Source: AC-32 sp963717725
GTDB taxonomy: Bacteria > Actinomycetota > Thermoleophilia > Gaiellales > Gaiellaceae
Assembly: GCA_963717725.1 (NCBI GenBank)
Contig: CAVQWS010000024.1
Span: 62,001 to 126,000 of the forward strand
DNA length: 64,000 nucleotides
Direction of reading: 5' to 3'
How positions within the stretch are numbered: position 1 is the first letter of the stretch; the number at the start of each line of letters is the position of its first letter. The position numbers were made by a program, and so were the translations under genes. This document shows positions 33,945-42,036 of this stretch, one piece after another. The notes under the pieces were generated by a model. The model was given only the letters and a program-made list of their open reading frames with translations. It made no database searches and had not been told where the DNA came from.

Positions 33945-34336
33945 TCCTCTTCGGCGAGCCACGCGAGGATCGCCTCGCGCGAGAACCGCCACTCCTCTCC
34001 CACCTTGCGGCCCGGAAGCTCCTGCTTCTCGGCGAGCTCGACCACGACCTCTTCCTCCACCTGGAGCAGCCCGGCCAGCTGCGCCGGCGTCAGGATCTCC
34101 ATTTCCGAGGCCGGGCGGAACGAGTGCTGGCCGACCGGCCACTCCGCCCGCGCGCCGCCGAGGGCGCTAAGCATGGTCGGGTCATCCGGGTCGACGTACT
34201 GCGCCACGAGCCGCGTGATCAGCTCGCGCTTCGGCGCCCCGAGCGCGTCGGCGGCGCGGTGCAGCTTCGCGGCCTCCGCCGAAGGAATGCGCACGAAGAG
34301 CGCCGTCTCGTCGGTCTGCTTCCGCGGTCGAGCCAT
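33941..34336 (-). CDS. DNA-binding protein with RHH-like N-terminus and excisionase-like HTH
   Basis: 131 residues. The N-terminal part (ALFVRIPSAEAAKLHRAADA then LITRLVAQYVDP) reads as a ribbon-helix-helix; the C-terminal part (EILTPAQLAGLLQVEEEVVV, ELPGRKVGEEWRFSREAIL) is a MerR/excisionase-type winged HTH. Two DNA-binding modules in one short protein suggest binding to multiple sites; three GATATC palindromes lie just upstream at 34341-34365. ATG 34336 (MARPRKQTDE) is preferred over an ATG four codons earlier, inside the repeat. First gene of the operon ending in clpP. Confidence 0.7.
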   Translation of the reverse strand: MARPRKQTDETALFVRIPSAEAAKLHRAADALGAPKRELITRLVAQYVDPDDPTMLSALGGARAEWPVGQHSFRPASEMEILTPAQLAGLLQVEEEVVVELAEKQELPGRKVGEEWRFSREAILAWLAEEE

Positions 34337-34340
34337 CGCG

Positions 34341-34365
34341 GATATCAAGATATCAGATTGATATC
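34341..34365. repeat. Three GATATC palindromes upstream of the regulator gene
   Basis: GATATC occurs at 34341-34346, 34349-34354 and 34360-34365, within 25 bases of very GC-rich DNA. They start 5 bases before the regulator ATG on the minus strand and touch the stop codon of sigH. They look like tandem operators for the adjoining two-domain DNA-binding protein. Confidence 0.55.
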
Positions 34366-35027
34366 TACTGCAGCACTCGCCGCGACTGCTGGTGCGCGAG
34401 CACCTTGCGCTTCACGCGCTGGAGCGCGTTGTCGATCGTCTTCGTGTCGCAACCGAGCCGCTCGGCCATGTCCTCGTAGGACTCGCCCTCCAGGTAGAGC
34501 TTGAGCGCATCGGCCTCGAGCTTCGAGAGCCCGCTGCCGAGCGTGAAGACGAGGCTCTGCAGCTCCTCGGTCGAGATAACGCAGACCGACGGGTCGTCCA
34601 CGGACGGCCCGGGCAGCGCGTCGCCCAGGGTGCAGTCGCCCTCCGACTCCTGGCCGGCCGGGGTGTGGCTGAACGAGACGTACGAATTGAGCGGCGAGTG
34701 CTTGAAACGCGTCGCCGTCTTGATCGCGGTGATGATCTGCCGCGTCACGCAGAGCTCGGCGAAGCTGCGGAACGACGACAGCTCCGGGCTGAAGTCGCGC
34801 ACCGCCTTGTATAGGCCGATCAGACCTTCCTGGATCAGATCCTCGGAGTCGCCGCCGGCGAGGAAGTAGGAGCTCGCCTTCAGCCGGACGAAGCCGGTAT
34901 AGCGGCGGATCAGCTCGTCGAGTGCCTTCTGGTCGCCGTTGCGCGCTCGCATGACGAGCTGGAGATCGGCGAGCTCTCGCTGCAGCTTCTGCGGCGTCTG
35001 GATCGTCTGCGCGGTCCGAGCGGGCAC
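34365..35027 (-). CDS. sigH: Sigma-70 family factor, SigH (sigma-30) type
   Basis: 220 residues. Region 2: SSYFLAGGDSEDLIQEGLIG, GLYKAVRDFSPELSSFRSFA, ELCVTRQIITAIKTATRFKH; region 4: LSKLEADALKLYLEGESYED, MAERLGCDTKTIDNALQRVK. The text matches the SigH of Bacillus more than ECF factors, and the neighbours (yacP-type NYN, rlmB, cysS) are the same as in Bacillus. GTG 35027 has GGGGGAG close upstream. Its promoter is at 35085-35113. What stress or phase it serves here is unknown. Confidence 0.9.
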   Translation of the reverse strand: MPARTAQTIQTPQKLQRELADLQLVMRARNGDQKALDELIRRYTGFVRLKASSYFLAGGDSEDLIQEGLIGLYKAVRDFSPELSSFRSFAELCVTRQIITAIKTATRFKHSPLNSYVSFSHTPAGQESEGDCTLGDALPGPSVDDPSVCVISTEELQSLVFTLGSGLSKLEADALKLYLEGESYEDMAERLGCDTKTIDNALQRVKRKVLAHQQSRRVLQ

Positions 35028-35084
35028 GGCTCCCCCTCGTTCGAGGACGGTGAGCTAGAAGCCTCACCCTGAGGTTGAGGATCA

Positions 35085-35113
35085 AGATAGCAAGGTCCCA
35101 ACACGTTTACAAG
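35085..35113 (-). promoter_or_regulatory. Promoter upstream of sigH
   Basis: On the minus strand TTGTAA (35113-35108), a 17-base spacer and TATCTT (35090-35085) precede sigH, whose GTG is about 58 bases further on. It is a normal -35/-10 pair with a leader, unlike the leaderless genes nearby. Confidence 0.5.
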
Positions 35114-35132
35114 ACCTTGCTCTTTTTCGGAC

Positions 35133-35573
35133 TTAACCGGACCCTTGTCCTCTGCGGAGCTTCTCTAGGCGTTTTCGCGTCTCTTCGTCCACGCGATCTC
35201 GTAGCTGCGATCTACCCGGGTCCTCGTGACTCGGCTCGTCGAGTTCTTCCAGGAATGTTCGGGAGCTGCGCTTCTGTACCTCCTGCCCGGAGGTGCCGCG
35301 GATCGCCGAGTCCGAGGAGACGAGGCAGACCGACTCGCGCCCGCGGTGCTCGGCCGCGAGCCGCTCCAACAGGGCGTCGGCGTGCTCGGCGTAGCGCACC
35401 TCGAGCGGGCCATGCACGCGCTCCTCGCCCACGCCGTCGAAGACGACCACGCCGCGCGCCCCGCTCAGCGCGACGAAGCTGGCGAGCCGGTCGACGAGCT
35501 CGCGCGGATCGTCGAACGGCCCGGCATGCAGGAGGTTGTAGCCGTCGAACAGGTAGAGCGTCGGCTCAGCCAC
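35133..35573 (-). CDS. yacP: NYN-domain (YacP-like) RNase
   Basis: 146 residues. The PIN-like fold starts TLYLFDGYNLLHAG, with acidic residues in VVVFDGVGEER and VSSDSAIRG that would bind metal. YacP/Rae1-type proteins of this family cleave mRNA at ribosomes in Bacillus. Lies between rlmB and sigH exactly as in Bacillus; its GTG start overlaps the rlmB stop by 8 bases. The C-terminal 20 residues are basic (EETRKRLEKLRRGQ). Confidence 0.82.
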   Translation of the reverse strand: MAEPTLYLFDGYNLLHAGPFDDPRELVDRLASFVALSGARGVVVFDGVGEERVHGPLEVRYAEHADALLERLAAEHRGRESVCLVSSDSAIRGTSGQEVQKRSSRTFLEELDEPSHEDPGRSQLRDRVDEETRKRLEKLRRGQGSG

Positions 35574-36271
35574 GCTGACGCCTTGCCTCGTAGAGCAGCA
35601 GCGCCGCAGCGACGCTGACGTTCAGCGACTCGACCTTCCCGTGCAGCGGGATCGAGACCGCGTCGTCGCACGTGCGCCGCACGAGCGGCCGCAGCCCTTT
35701 GCCCTCCGCGCCGAGCACGAACACGGCACCGCCAGAGAGGTCGGCCTCCCACATCGAAGTCTCCGCGTCGCCGGCCGCCGCCCAGATCCAGAGCTGCGGA
35801 CCTTTGATCTCGCCGAGGTAGCGGGCGAGGTTCTTGACCACCGCGACCGGCATGTGCTCGACCGCGCCCGCCGAGGCGCGCGCGACCGCGGGCGTGACTC
35901 GCGCCGAGTTGTGTTCCGGGACGACGACGCCGTCCGCGCCGGCGCCGTCCGCGCTGCGGATCACGGCGCCGAGATTGCGCGGGTCGGTGACCGAGTCGAG
36001 CACGGTCAGCAGCGGCGCCTGCGCCGGCCGCGAGCTCGTGCGCGTCGGCGTAGCGGTACGGCTCGACCCGCGCGAGCACGCCCTGGTGATCCTGCGTACC
36101 GGCCTCGGCGGTCAGCTCGCGCTCCGCCTTCGTGTGGAGGCGAACGCCGGCCTCCTGCAGCCACGGCTCGGCCTTCAGCGCCCGCTCGGTCGCCCAGAGC
36201 TCGCGCACCTCGCGCTGGCCCCGCAACGCCTCGCGCACCGGGCGCCGCCCGTAGACGAGCTCCGAAGTCAC
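35566..36271 (-). CDS. rlmB: 23S rRNA (guanosine-2'-O-)-methyltransferase RlmB, frameshifted here
   Basis: SpoU/TrmH-family 2'-O-methyltransferase of 23S rRNA. The N-terminal substrate-binding part (VYGRRPVREALRGQREVREL, GTQDHQGVLARVEPYRYADA) is in one frame; the SPOUT domain (LTVLDSVTDPRNLGAVIRSA, FVLGAEGKGLRPLVRRTCDD, IPLHGKVESLNVSVAAALLL) is one frame over. The break is near 36012-36030, inside GGCGCAGGCGCC-like repeats; removing one base joins both halves into about 234 residues. Start GTG 36271 overlaps the cysS stop (GTGA). The intact halves argue for a sequence error. Confidence 0.85.
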
Positions 36272-37557
36272 CGCTTCGGCACGAGCTGGAAGCCGGGCTC
36301 CGCGTCCACGTCGCGCACGATCCAGCCCGCCGCTTCGATCTCGTCACGCAGCCGATCGCTCGTCTCGAAGTCCTTCAGCGCGCGAGCCTCCAGCCGGGCG
36401 CGCGCGAGCTCCTCCAGCTCGACTGGCGGCGCCGCAACTTCGGCCAGCGACTCGAGGCCGAAGATCTCGAGCCCGCGCCGCAGCAGATGGTGGTCGCGCC
36501 AGCCGTGCATGACGGCGAGCGCCTCGGGCGTGTTGAAGTCGTCCTCGAGCGCGGCCGCCAAAGCGTCCCAGTCGCCGCCTTCGGCCGACTCGCCGCGAAA
36601 GACGTTGCGGAAGCTCTCCGCCTGGGCGGCCGCCTGCTCGAGCACCTCGTCCGAGTAGTCGACCGGCTTGCGCCAGTGACCGCCAAGGAAGTAGACGAGC
36701 AGCGTCTCTCGTCCCCACTGGTCCAACGCATCGTGCAGCGAGACGATGTTGCCGAGCGACTTCGACATTTTCTCGCCGGCGAGCCGCAGGATCCCGTTGT
36801 GCATCCAGAGCTGCGCGAACGGATGCCCCAGCGAGCGCGACTGCGCGACCTCGTTCTCGTGGTGCGGGAAGATCAGGTCGAGCCCGCCCCCGTGGATCTC
36901 GAACACGGGCCCGAGGTGCTCCTCCGCCATCGCCGAGCACTCGATGTGCCAGCCCGGCCGCCCGCGGCCCCACGGCGAGTCCCACCACGTGTCCTCGCCC
37001 TCCTTGTGGGACTTCCAGAGCGCGAAGTCGCGTGGATCCTCCTTCAGCGCCGCCTCCTCGTCTTCCTCGGACGGGTTGCGCGTCGCCTCCTCGTCGCCGT
37101 GGCGGCCCGAGAGCCTGCCGTAGTCCGGGAAGCTCGCGACGCGGAAGTAGACGTCGCCTCCGGCCGGGTAGGCATGGCCCGACGAGACGAGCTGCTCGAT
37201 CATCGCGACGATCTCCGGGATCGACTCGGTCGCCTTCGGCTCGACGTCCGGCCGGCCGAGCCCGAGGCCGCCCGTGTCCTCGACGTACCAGCCGCTCGCA
37301 TCGGCCGCGAGCTTCGCGCTGGCGCCTGGGGCGGCCGCGTAGATCTTGTCGTTGATGTCGGTGATGTTCTCGGCCAGCTTCACGTCGTAGCCCGTGCGCT
37401 CGAGCCACCGCTTCAGCCACAGCGAGATCACGAACGGGCGCGCGTTGCCGATGTGGATGCGCTGGTAGACGGTCGGCCCGCAAAAGTACATCCGGATCGG
37501 GCCCGGCGGCGGCGGCAGCTCCCGCAATCCCCGCGTGGATGTGTCGTAGATGCGCAT
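36268..37557 (-). CDS. cysS: Cysteinyl-tRNA synthetase
   Basis: 429 residues. HIGH motif as HIGN in GPTVYQRIHIGNARPFV with the zinc Cys before it (FCGPTV), TWWDSPWGRGRPGWHIECSA, GGGLDLIFPHHENE (zinc His) and KMSKS in GEKMSKSLGNIV. ATG 37557 (MRIYDTSTRG) chosen; longer in-frame starts fall into the divergent GT2 promoter region. The C-terminus ends in the usual IVRDVDAEPG tail. Start is 41 bases from the GT2 ATG, with GTAC-GTGC-GTAC dyad symmetry between them. Confidence 0.93.
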   Translation of the reverse strand: MRIYDTSTRGLRELPPPPGPIRMYFCGPTVYQRIHIGNARPFVISLWLKRWLERTGYDVKLAENITDINDKIYAAAPGASAKLAADASGWYVEDTGGLGLGRPDVEPKATESIPEIVAMIEQLVSSGHAYPAGGDVYFRVASFPDYGRLSGRHGDEEATRNPSEEDEEAALKEDPRDFALWKSHKEGEDTWWDSPWGRGRPGWHIECSAMAEEHLGPVFEIHGGGLDLIFPHHENEVAQSRSLGHPFAQLWMHNGILRLAGEKMSKSLGNIVSLHDALDQWGRETLLVYFLGGHWRKPVDYSDEVLEQAAAQAESFRNVFRGESAEGGDWDALAAALEDDFNTPEALAVMHGWRDHHLLRRGLEIFGLESLAEVAAPPVELEELARARLEARALKDFETSDRLRDEIEAAGWIVRDVDAEPGFQLVPKR

Positions 37558-37597
37558 TGACACCGTTTCTACCGTACGTGCGTACAGAATGAGACCG

Positions 37598-38593
37598 ATG
37601 CCGCGCGTCACGGTCTTCATCCCGACGTACAACCGTGCAGGCCTGCTGCCGGAGGCGATCAAGAGCGTGCTCGGTCAGACCTACGACGACTTCAAGCTCG
37701 TGGTCTCGGACAACGCCTCGGACGACTCGACGACGGAGATCGTCGCCTCGTTCGACGACCCCCGGCTCGAGTACGTGCGCCAGCCAGAGAACCTCGGCCT
37801 GCTCGGCAACCACAACTGGTTCCTGCAACGGATCGAGACCGACTACGCACTGATCTTGGCGGACGACGATCTCGTCTACCCGGGGGCCCTCGAGCGCTCG
37901 GTCGCCGAGCTGGACCGCCTGCCTCGCGCCGGCGTCGTGCATGCCGACTTCGATGTGATCGACGAGAACGGCAGCGTGCTTCTACCCCACACGAACTGGA
38001 CGTACGGGATCGAGGAGGACAAGGTCGAGAGCGCGCAGGAATTCATCACCGAGTCGATGAAGTGGTCCTGCCGCGTGTGTGCCTCCACCGCACTGATGCG
38101 CAGCGAGGCACTACCTGCGGACGGGATGAGCGCCGACGACTTTCCGGCAATCGACTTCGGAATGTGGCTGCACATGGCCGGCGCAGGCTGGGAGTTCGCC
38201 TTCGTGGACGAGACGCTCGGCGCCTACCGCATCCACAGCAGCAGCCACTCGGCGGCGTTCGGTCCGCCCCAGGGGCCTGGCTACGTGCAGGGGATCGAGA
38301 TCGTCTCGCGCCTGATGACCATCAAGCTGCGCTTCCTCGACACGCACAACGGCCGGATCGCAGAGCCTCAGAAGCTGCAGCGTCTGGCCAGACAGGCGAG
38401 GCGGCACGAGCTCGTCGTGCTGGCGCGGAACCTCACGCTGCCCGAGCGAAAACCGGGGCCGACCTTCCGCGCGCTCTCGGCCGCGGTTCGCGCCGATCCC
38501 CGAGTACTGCTCGAGAGCCCCGCCTGGAAGCTCGCAGGCGCGAGCCTGCTCGGGCCGCGCCTGGTCGAGCGGATCAAGGAAAGCTCCCCGTAA
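37598..38593 (+). CDS. GT2-family glycosyltransferase
   Basis: 331 residues, GT-A fold. VTVFIPTYNRAGLLPEAIKS at the N-terminus, SDNASDDSTTEIVAS, ENLGLLGNHNWFLQ, the metal-binding DDD in YALILADDDLVYPGAL and a His-rich acceptor region YRIHSSSHS. Such enzymes add sugars to surface glycans. ATG 37598 preferred; ATG 37589 is in frame too. Divergent from cysS and directly followed by the broken rfbF remnant, so it was probably part of a larger glycan cluster inserted between gltX and cysS. Confidence 0.85.
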   Translation: MPRVTVFIPTYNRAGLLPEAIKSVLGQTYDDFKLVVSDNASDDSTTEIVASFDDPRLEYVRQPENLGLLGNHNWFLQRIETDYALILADDDLVYPGALERSVAELDRLPRAGVVHADFDVIDENGSVLLPHTNWTYGIEEDKVESAQEFITESMKWSCRVCASTALMRSEALPADGMSADDFPAIDFGMWLHMAGAGWEFAFVDETLGAYRIHSSSHSAAFGPPQGPGYVQGIEIVSRLMTIKLRFLDTHNGRIAEPQKLQRLARQARRHELVVLARNLTLPERKPGPTFRALSAAVRADPRVLLESPAWKLAGASLLGPRLVERIKESSP

Positions 38594-38595
38594 AG

Positions 38596-38908
38596 GTGGC
38601 GATCCTCGCGGGCGGCTTGGGAGCCGCATCCAGGAGGAGACGGAAATCAAGCCCAAGCCGATGGTCGAGATCGGCGGGCGCCCGATCCTCTGGCACATCA
38701 TGCGGATCTACGCCCACTACGGCTACGACGAGTTCGTGGTTGCGCTCGGCTACAAGAGCGACTACATCAAGCGCTGGATGCTCGAGTACTCGACCCTACA
38801 GGGCGACCTGACCGTCTCGCTCAAGGATGGGCAGGTACGCGTGCTCGAGGCGAGCGCGAGGACTGGACGGTCGCCCTCGTCGACATCGGGCTCGCGACCG
38901 AGACCGGC
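38596..38908 (+). pseudogene. Glucose-1-phosphate cytidylyltransferase remnant (rfbF 5' part)
   Basis: From GTG 38596 VAILAGGLG begins a nucleotidyltransferase; one base seems missing at 38623-38625, after which the next frame gives EETEIKPKPMVEIGGRPILW and YDEFVVALGYKSDYIKRW, clear RfbF text. A second missing base near 38850-38858 moves to EDWTVALVDIGLATETG. There the RfbF sequence stops, about 100 residues in of about 257, and runs straight into methyltransferase text. Two frameshifts plus a missing C-terminal half mean it is not functional as read. Confidence 0.75.
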
Positions 38909-39076
38909 TACGAGCACGTCTCGTACTTCTCGCCGGGGTCGCTCGCGCGGCTCTTTCGTGCCACCGGCTTCGAGCCGCTCGTGCTCGAGCTCGAGTACGA
39001 CGACCAGTACATCCTGATCGAGGCGCGCCCCGGGGACGGCGGGCGGGCGCAGGCGCGAGAAGGAGCCGGCCGATGA
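38909..39076 (+). pseudogene. Methyltransferase C-terminal fragment fused to the rfbF remnant
   Basis: About 55 residues, YEHVSYFSPGSLARLFRATG then DDQYILIEARPG, resemble the end of a class I SAM C-methyltransferase of deoxysugar clusters. The fragment continues in the same frame as the last rfbF piece and lacks any SAM-binding domain. It ends TGA overlapping the ATG of the next remnant (ATGA), a normal operon junction that survived. The fusion point is near 38908. Confidence 0.6.
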
Positions 39077-39150
39077 ACCCCGTCTACCTTGAGGAGATCG
39101 ACGGTGCGCTCTCAGAACTCGGCGTCGAGGCGCGGCTCGAGCCTGTCTGA
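39073..39150 (+). pseudogene. 5' fragment of an unidentified gene, cut by gltX
   Basis: ATG 39073 opens 25 codons (NPVYLEEIDGALSELGVEAR) before a stop at 39150, inside the 3' end of gltX on the other strand. The ATGA overlap with the preceding remnant suggests it was the start of the next gene in a glycan operon. Too short to identify. Confidence 0.4.
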
Positions 39151-40131
39151 GCGCCGGAACGCCGCCTCCATACGGCGTAGCACCTCGTCGTGCGGCAGTG
39201 CCGCCAGCACCGTCCAGAGCTCGGGCCCACGCGAGCGGCCGGTCAGGGCGAGACGCAGGGCGCGCAGGTCGCCGCCGACGGCCTTCAGCTCGCGAACCGT
39301 CTCTCGCGGCTCCCCACCGGCGAGCTGGGCAAAGCGCTCGAGGGTGGGGCGCGCGTCCTCGGGGAGCGTGACCGGCTCGGGCTCGAGGATCTGGCTCGCG
39401 AACTCGCGCGCCTCGTTCAGGTCACGTGCACCTCGGAGCGCCGGCGCGAGCTCGAGCGGCGCGCCGACACGGGCGGTCAGCTCCTCGTCGGAGAGCGCGC
39501 CGATGGTGTCGGTCGCCAGCCGCCGGATCCGCGGCAGGTCGTAGTGCACGTCGTGACGCGGGATCCCGAGCTCCTCCAGGTACGCACGCACGGCCTCCGC
39601 CGGGATCCCGGCCTCGCGCAGCTGCGCGACGGTCGCGCCCTCGGCGCGCTTAGAGAGCTTCTTGCCGTCCTCGCCGAGGATCAGGCCGTGGTGAATGAAC
39701 TCCGGTGGGGTCGCCCCGAGGGCCTCGAACAGCCGCCGGTGCAGCTCCTCGTTCGAGCGGTGGTCGTTGCCGCGCACGACGTGCGTGATGTCGAAGTCGA
39801 TGTCGTCCACCACACTCGCCAGGTGGTAGGTCGGCGAGCCGTCCTCGCGCACGAGCGTCACGCCGTCGAAGCGCTCACCGAGCGGCGCCCCGGCCTCGAG
39901 GTGACGCTCGCGCCGCTCGCTCTGGCGCACCGGGCCTTCGTCCCAATCGAGCCCGAGCCACGCGAGGTCGCGCAGCAGCTCCTCCTCGCCGCTGGGCACG
40001 TTGCGAGCCGGGTCGGTGTCGTCGATCCGCAGCAGCAGCCAGTCGGCGAGCGACCGCGCCGCGACCGCGCTGAGCGCGTTGCCGACGTGGAGCGACCCGG
40101 TCGGGCTGGGAGCGAAGCGTGTGCGCCTCAT
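39112..40131 (-). CDS. gltX: Glutamyl-tRNA synthetase, compact form
   Basis: 339 residues against about 470 for typical GltX. HIGH region FAPSPTGSLHVGNALSAVAA, LLRIDDTDPARNV, SPTYHLASVVDDIDFDITHV and KMSKS as KKLSKRAEG are present, as is an anticodon-binding part ending ALTGRSRGPELWTVLAALPH. The segment after QSERRERHLEAG is very short: the insertion that carries the Cys-rich region in ordinary GltX is missing. The last 15 residues (FRRSDRLEPRLDAEF) run antisense to the scar region and may not be native. ATG 40131 follows TAGATT by 7 bases. Confidence 0.85.
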   Translation of the reverse strand: MRRTRFAPSPTGSLHVGNALSAVAARSLADWLLLRIDDTDPARNVPSGEEELLRDLAWLGLDWDEGPVRQSERRERHLEAGAPLGERFDGVTLVREDGSPTYHLASVVDDIDFDITHVVRGNDHRSNEELHRRLFEALGATPPEFIHHGLILGEDGKKLSKRAEGATVAQLREAGIPAEAVRAYLEELGIPRHDVHYDLPRIRRLATDTIGALSDEELTARVGAPLELAPALRGARDLNEAREFASQILEPEPVTLPEDARPTLERFAQLAGGEPRETVRELKAVGGDLRALRLALTGRSRGPELWTVLAALPHDEVLRRMEAAFRRSDRLEPRLDAEF

Positions 40132-40141
40132 GGCGCGGAAT

Positions 40142-41416
40142 CTAGCGACCGTTGCGATAGGTGAGCGCCGCGGCCAGCACCGGGTCGCCGCCGCGGAAGA
40201 ACGCCGTCGAGCTGAGCGGCACTCGGACCTTCGGCTCGATTCCGACTCGCGTGTCCGCCGCGAAGCTCTTCTGCCAGTACCTCGTCGCGATGTTCACATA
40301 CACGCCCGCGACGGGTAGATCGATCCCCGTTGCGTCACCGTAGAGGTTCGGGGCGCCGCCCGAGGTCTCGCCGACGAAGATGGCCCGCGTGCGCCGCTCG
40401 AGGTCGGTGATGAAGTTCGCCGCCGCCGAGAAGGTGCTGCGGGAAATCAGCACGGCGAGCCTTCCCGGCCGGTTTACGGCCTTGGAGCGCAGCGCGGAGA
40501 ACAGTGGCGCATAGGTGTGGTTGTCGCCGCCGGGGTTGAGCCGGACGTCGACGACCACCCGCCGTACCTTCCGCTGCCGCGCGAGACGCAGGACGCGCTG
40601 CGCCTCTGGATAGGTCGAGCCGACCGTCATGTTGTAGCCGACGAAGACGACCCTGCCGCGGTCGACGGTCGTGACGTAGTGGTCCTCGCCGCGGCGTCGC
40701 AGGTAGAGCGGCTTCGGACGTTTCGGCAACGCGTAGACGAACGACGGGAAGAGCGGTTGCATCAGTCGCACATAGGCGGCGGCGGTGACCGGCGCGACCG
40801 TCACCTGCTGTGGCGGGGCGCCGGGGCGCTGGAGGGTGAACGCTGCCGGGCCGGTCCCAGCTCGCAGCCCGAGGCCGTGGAGCACTTCGGCCGTCAGCAG
40901 GAAGCTCATGAAGCGGTCGTCGCGGGTCGCCTCGTTGTCACGCGGCACGAGCGGACGTACTTGCCGCTCGAGCTCGTCCGTCGGGATGCCGTCGAGCGCG
41001 AGCACTTTCGAGCCGACCAGCGACTCCCGCCCGGGCGCGGCGACGACGAAGAGGCCGTCGCTGAACTTGTAGAGGTAGAGCGGGAACAGGTGCAGCACGC
41101 GCTGGTGCTGCGAGTCGAGCGGGAAGATGCCGGAGTGGCCGTCGCGCTCGCCGAGCAGGCAGCTGAAGCGCATCAGCTCGACCAGGAGCTGGTCCTCCGT
41201 GAGGCCGTCCGCGCGAGCGGCGAGCTCGTCCGCCGCGGCCTGGAAGGCCGGCTCGGGCGTTGCGTGGAAGGGATCGGGGTGAGCGGTCCGGATTCGCTCC
41301 ATGAGCAGGCGCACGTCGTCCGCTGCGGTCGGAGACGCGGGATGCGCCGGGCCGCTCGCCCCGGCAGCGACGACCACTGCCCCGGCGAGAATCGTGAGCA
41401 GGATGCGCCGCGACAT
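40142..41416 (-). CDS. Secreted S41-family (tail-specific type) peptidase
   Basis: 424 residues. Signal peptide about 1-25, helical N-terminal region (AADDVRLLMERIRTAHPDPF), PDZ-like middle (GSKVLALDGIPTDELE) and the S41 core: VVVDVRLNPGGDNHTYAPLF, ISRSTFSAAANFITDLE with the presumed nucleophile Ser, FVGETSGGAPN. The usual catalytic Lys region after the Ser is not obvious. ATG 41416 follows TAAAGT by 7 bases. Divergent from a cupin-type regulator and sharing a small palindrome with it. Confidence 0.82.
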   Translation of the reverse strand: MSRRILLTILAGAVVVAAGASGPAHPASPTAADDVRLLMERIRTAHPDPFHATPEPAFQAAADELAARADGLTEDQLLVELMRFSCLLGERDGHSGIFPLDSQHQRVLHLFPLYLYKFSDGLFVVAAPGRESLVGSKVLALDGIPTDELERQVRPLVPRDNEATRDDRFMSFLLTAEVLHGLGLRAGTGPAAFTLQRPGAPPQQVTVAPVTAAAYVRLMQPLFPSFVYALPKRPKPLYLRRRGEDHYVTTVDRGRVVFVGYNMTVGSTYPEAQRVLRLARQRKVRRVVVDVRLNPGGDNHTYAPLFSALRSKAVNRPGRLAVLISRSTFSAAANFITDLERRTRAIFVGETSGGAPNLYGDATGIDLPVAGVYVNIATRYWQKSFAADTRVGIEPKVRVPLSSTAFFRGGDPVLAAALTYRNGR

Positions 41417-41423
41417 GAGGCTG

Positions 41424-41457
41424 ACTTTAGCACTACTAAAATCAATATGCCTACACT
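41424..41457. promoter_or_regulatory. Divergent leaderless promoters with shared palindrome
   Basis: Minus-strand TAAAGT (41429-41424) serves the S41 gene (7 bases to ATG) and plus-strand TACACT (41452-41457) serves the XRE-cupin gene (6 bases to ATG). TTTAG-CACTA-CTAAA (41426-41440) overlaps the first box, a likely binding site for the regulator. Confidence 0.55.
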
Positions 41458-41463
41458 TAACCG

Positions 41464-42036
41464 ATGAGCAGCGTTGACACAGGCGAGATTCGGGTCGGCG
41501 CGCGACTCCGCGCACGGCGGCTGGAGGTCGGGCTGACGATGAGCGAAGTCGCCGCGCGGAGCGGCCTGACCGCCGGCTTCATCAGCCAGCTCGAGCGCGA
41601 CCTGACCTCCGCCTCCCTGTCCTCGCTCTACCGCATCTGCGCGGTGCTCGGCCTGCGCGTGGGCAGTCTGATCGACGACGTGCCCGCGGGCAGGCTGATC
41701 CGCCGCGACGACCAGGCGCGCCGCTCGCTGGCGCTCGGCAACGCCGAGCACCTGCTGCTCAGCCCGGGCGACGAGCGTCGCTTCCACGTCACCGAGTCGC
41801 ATATCCCGCCGGGCGGGAGCGCCGGCGAGGAGCTCTACACGCTCCCCGCCGACGTCGAGCTGGTCTACGTGCTCAGCGGCTCTCTCGAGCTACAGGTCGG
41901 CGACGAGCTGCACGAGCTCGAGGAAGGCGACACGCTCAGCTACTCGCCGCGCGACCCACACACCTGGCGGAATCCGTCCGAGACGGACGAGGCGGTCGTG
42001 CTCTGGATCGCCCTGCCCAATCCCTACGTCGTCTAG
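41464..42036 (+). CDS. XRE-family regulator with cupin sensor domain
   Basis: 190 residues. HTH_3 domain about 10-66 (LRARRLEVGLTMSEVAARSG, LTAGFISQLERDLTSASLSS) and a C-terminal cupin_2 domain about 110-185 (LVYVLSGSLELQVGDELHEL, EEGDTLSYSPRDPHTWRNP). Members sense small molecules such as amino acids or polyamines and usually act on neighbours and themselves. The palindrome in its promoter overlaps the S41 promoter, so it probably controls that peptidase gene. Ends four bases into the convergent GNAT gene. Confidence 0.86.
   Translation: MSSVDTGEIRVGARLRARRLEVGLTMSEVAARSGLTAGFISQLERDLTSASLSSLYRICAVLGLRVGSLIDDVPAGRLIRRDDQARRSLALGNAEHLLLSPGDERRFHVTESHIPPGGSAGEELYTLPADVELVYVLSGSLELQVGDELHELEEGDTLSYSPRDPHTWRNPSETDEAVVLWIALPNPYVV

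Noticed and set aside
36004..36347. Separate gene on the minus strand over the rlmB break
   Set aside because: Low-complexity Arg/Gly text; the two rlmB halves explain the region better.
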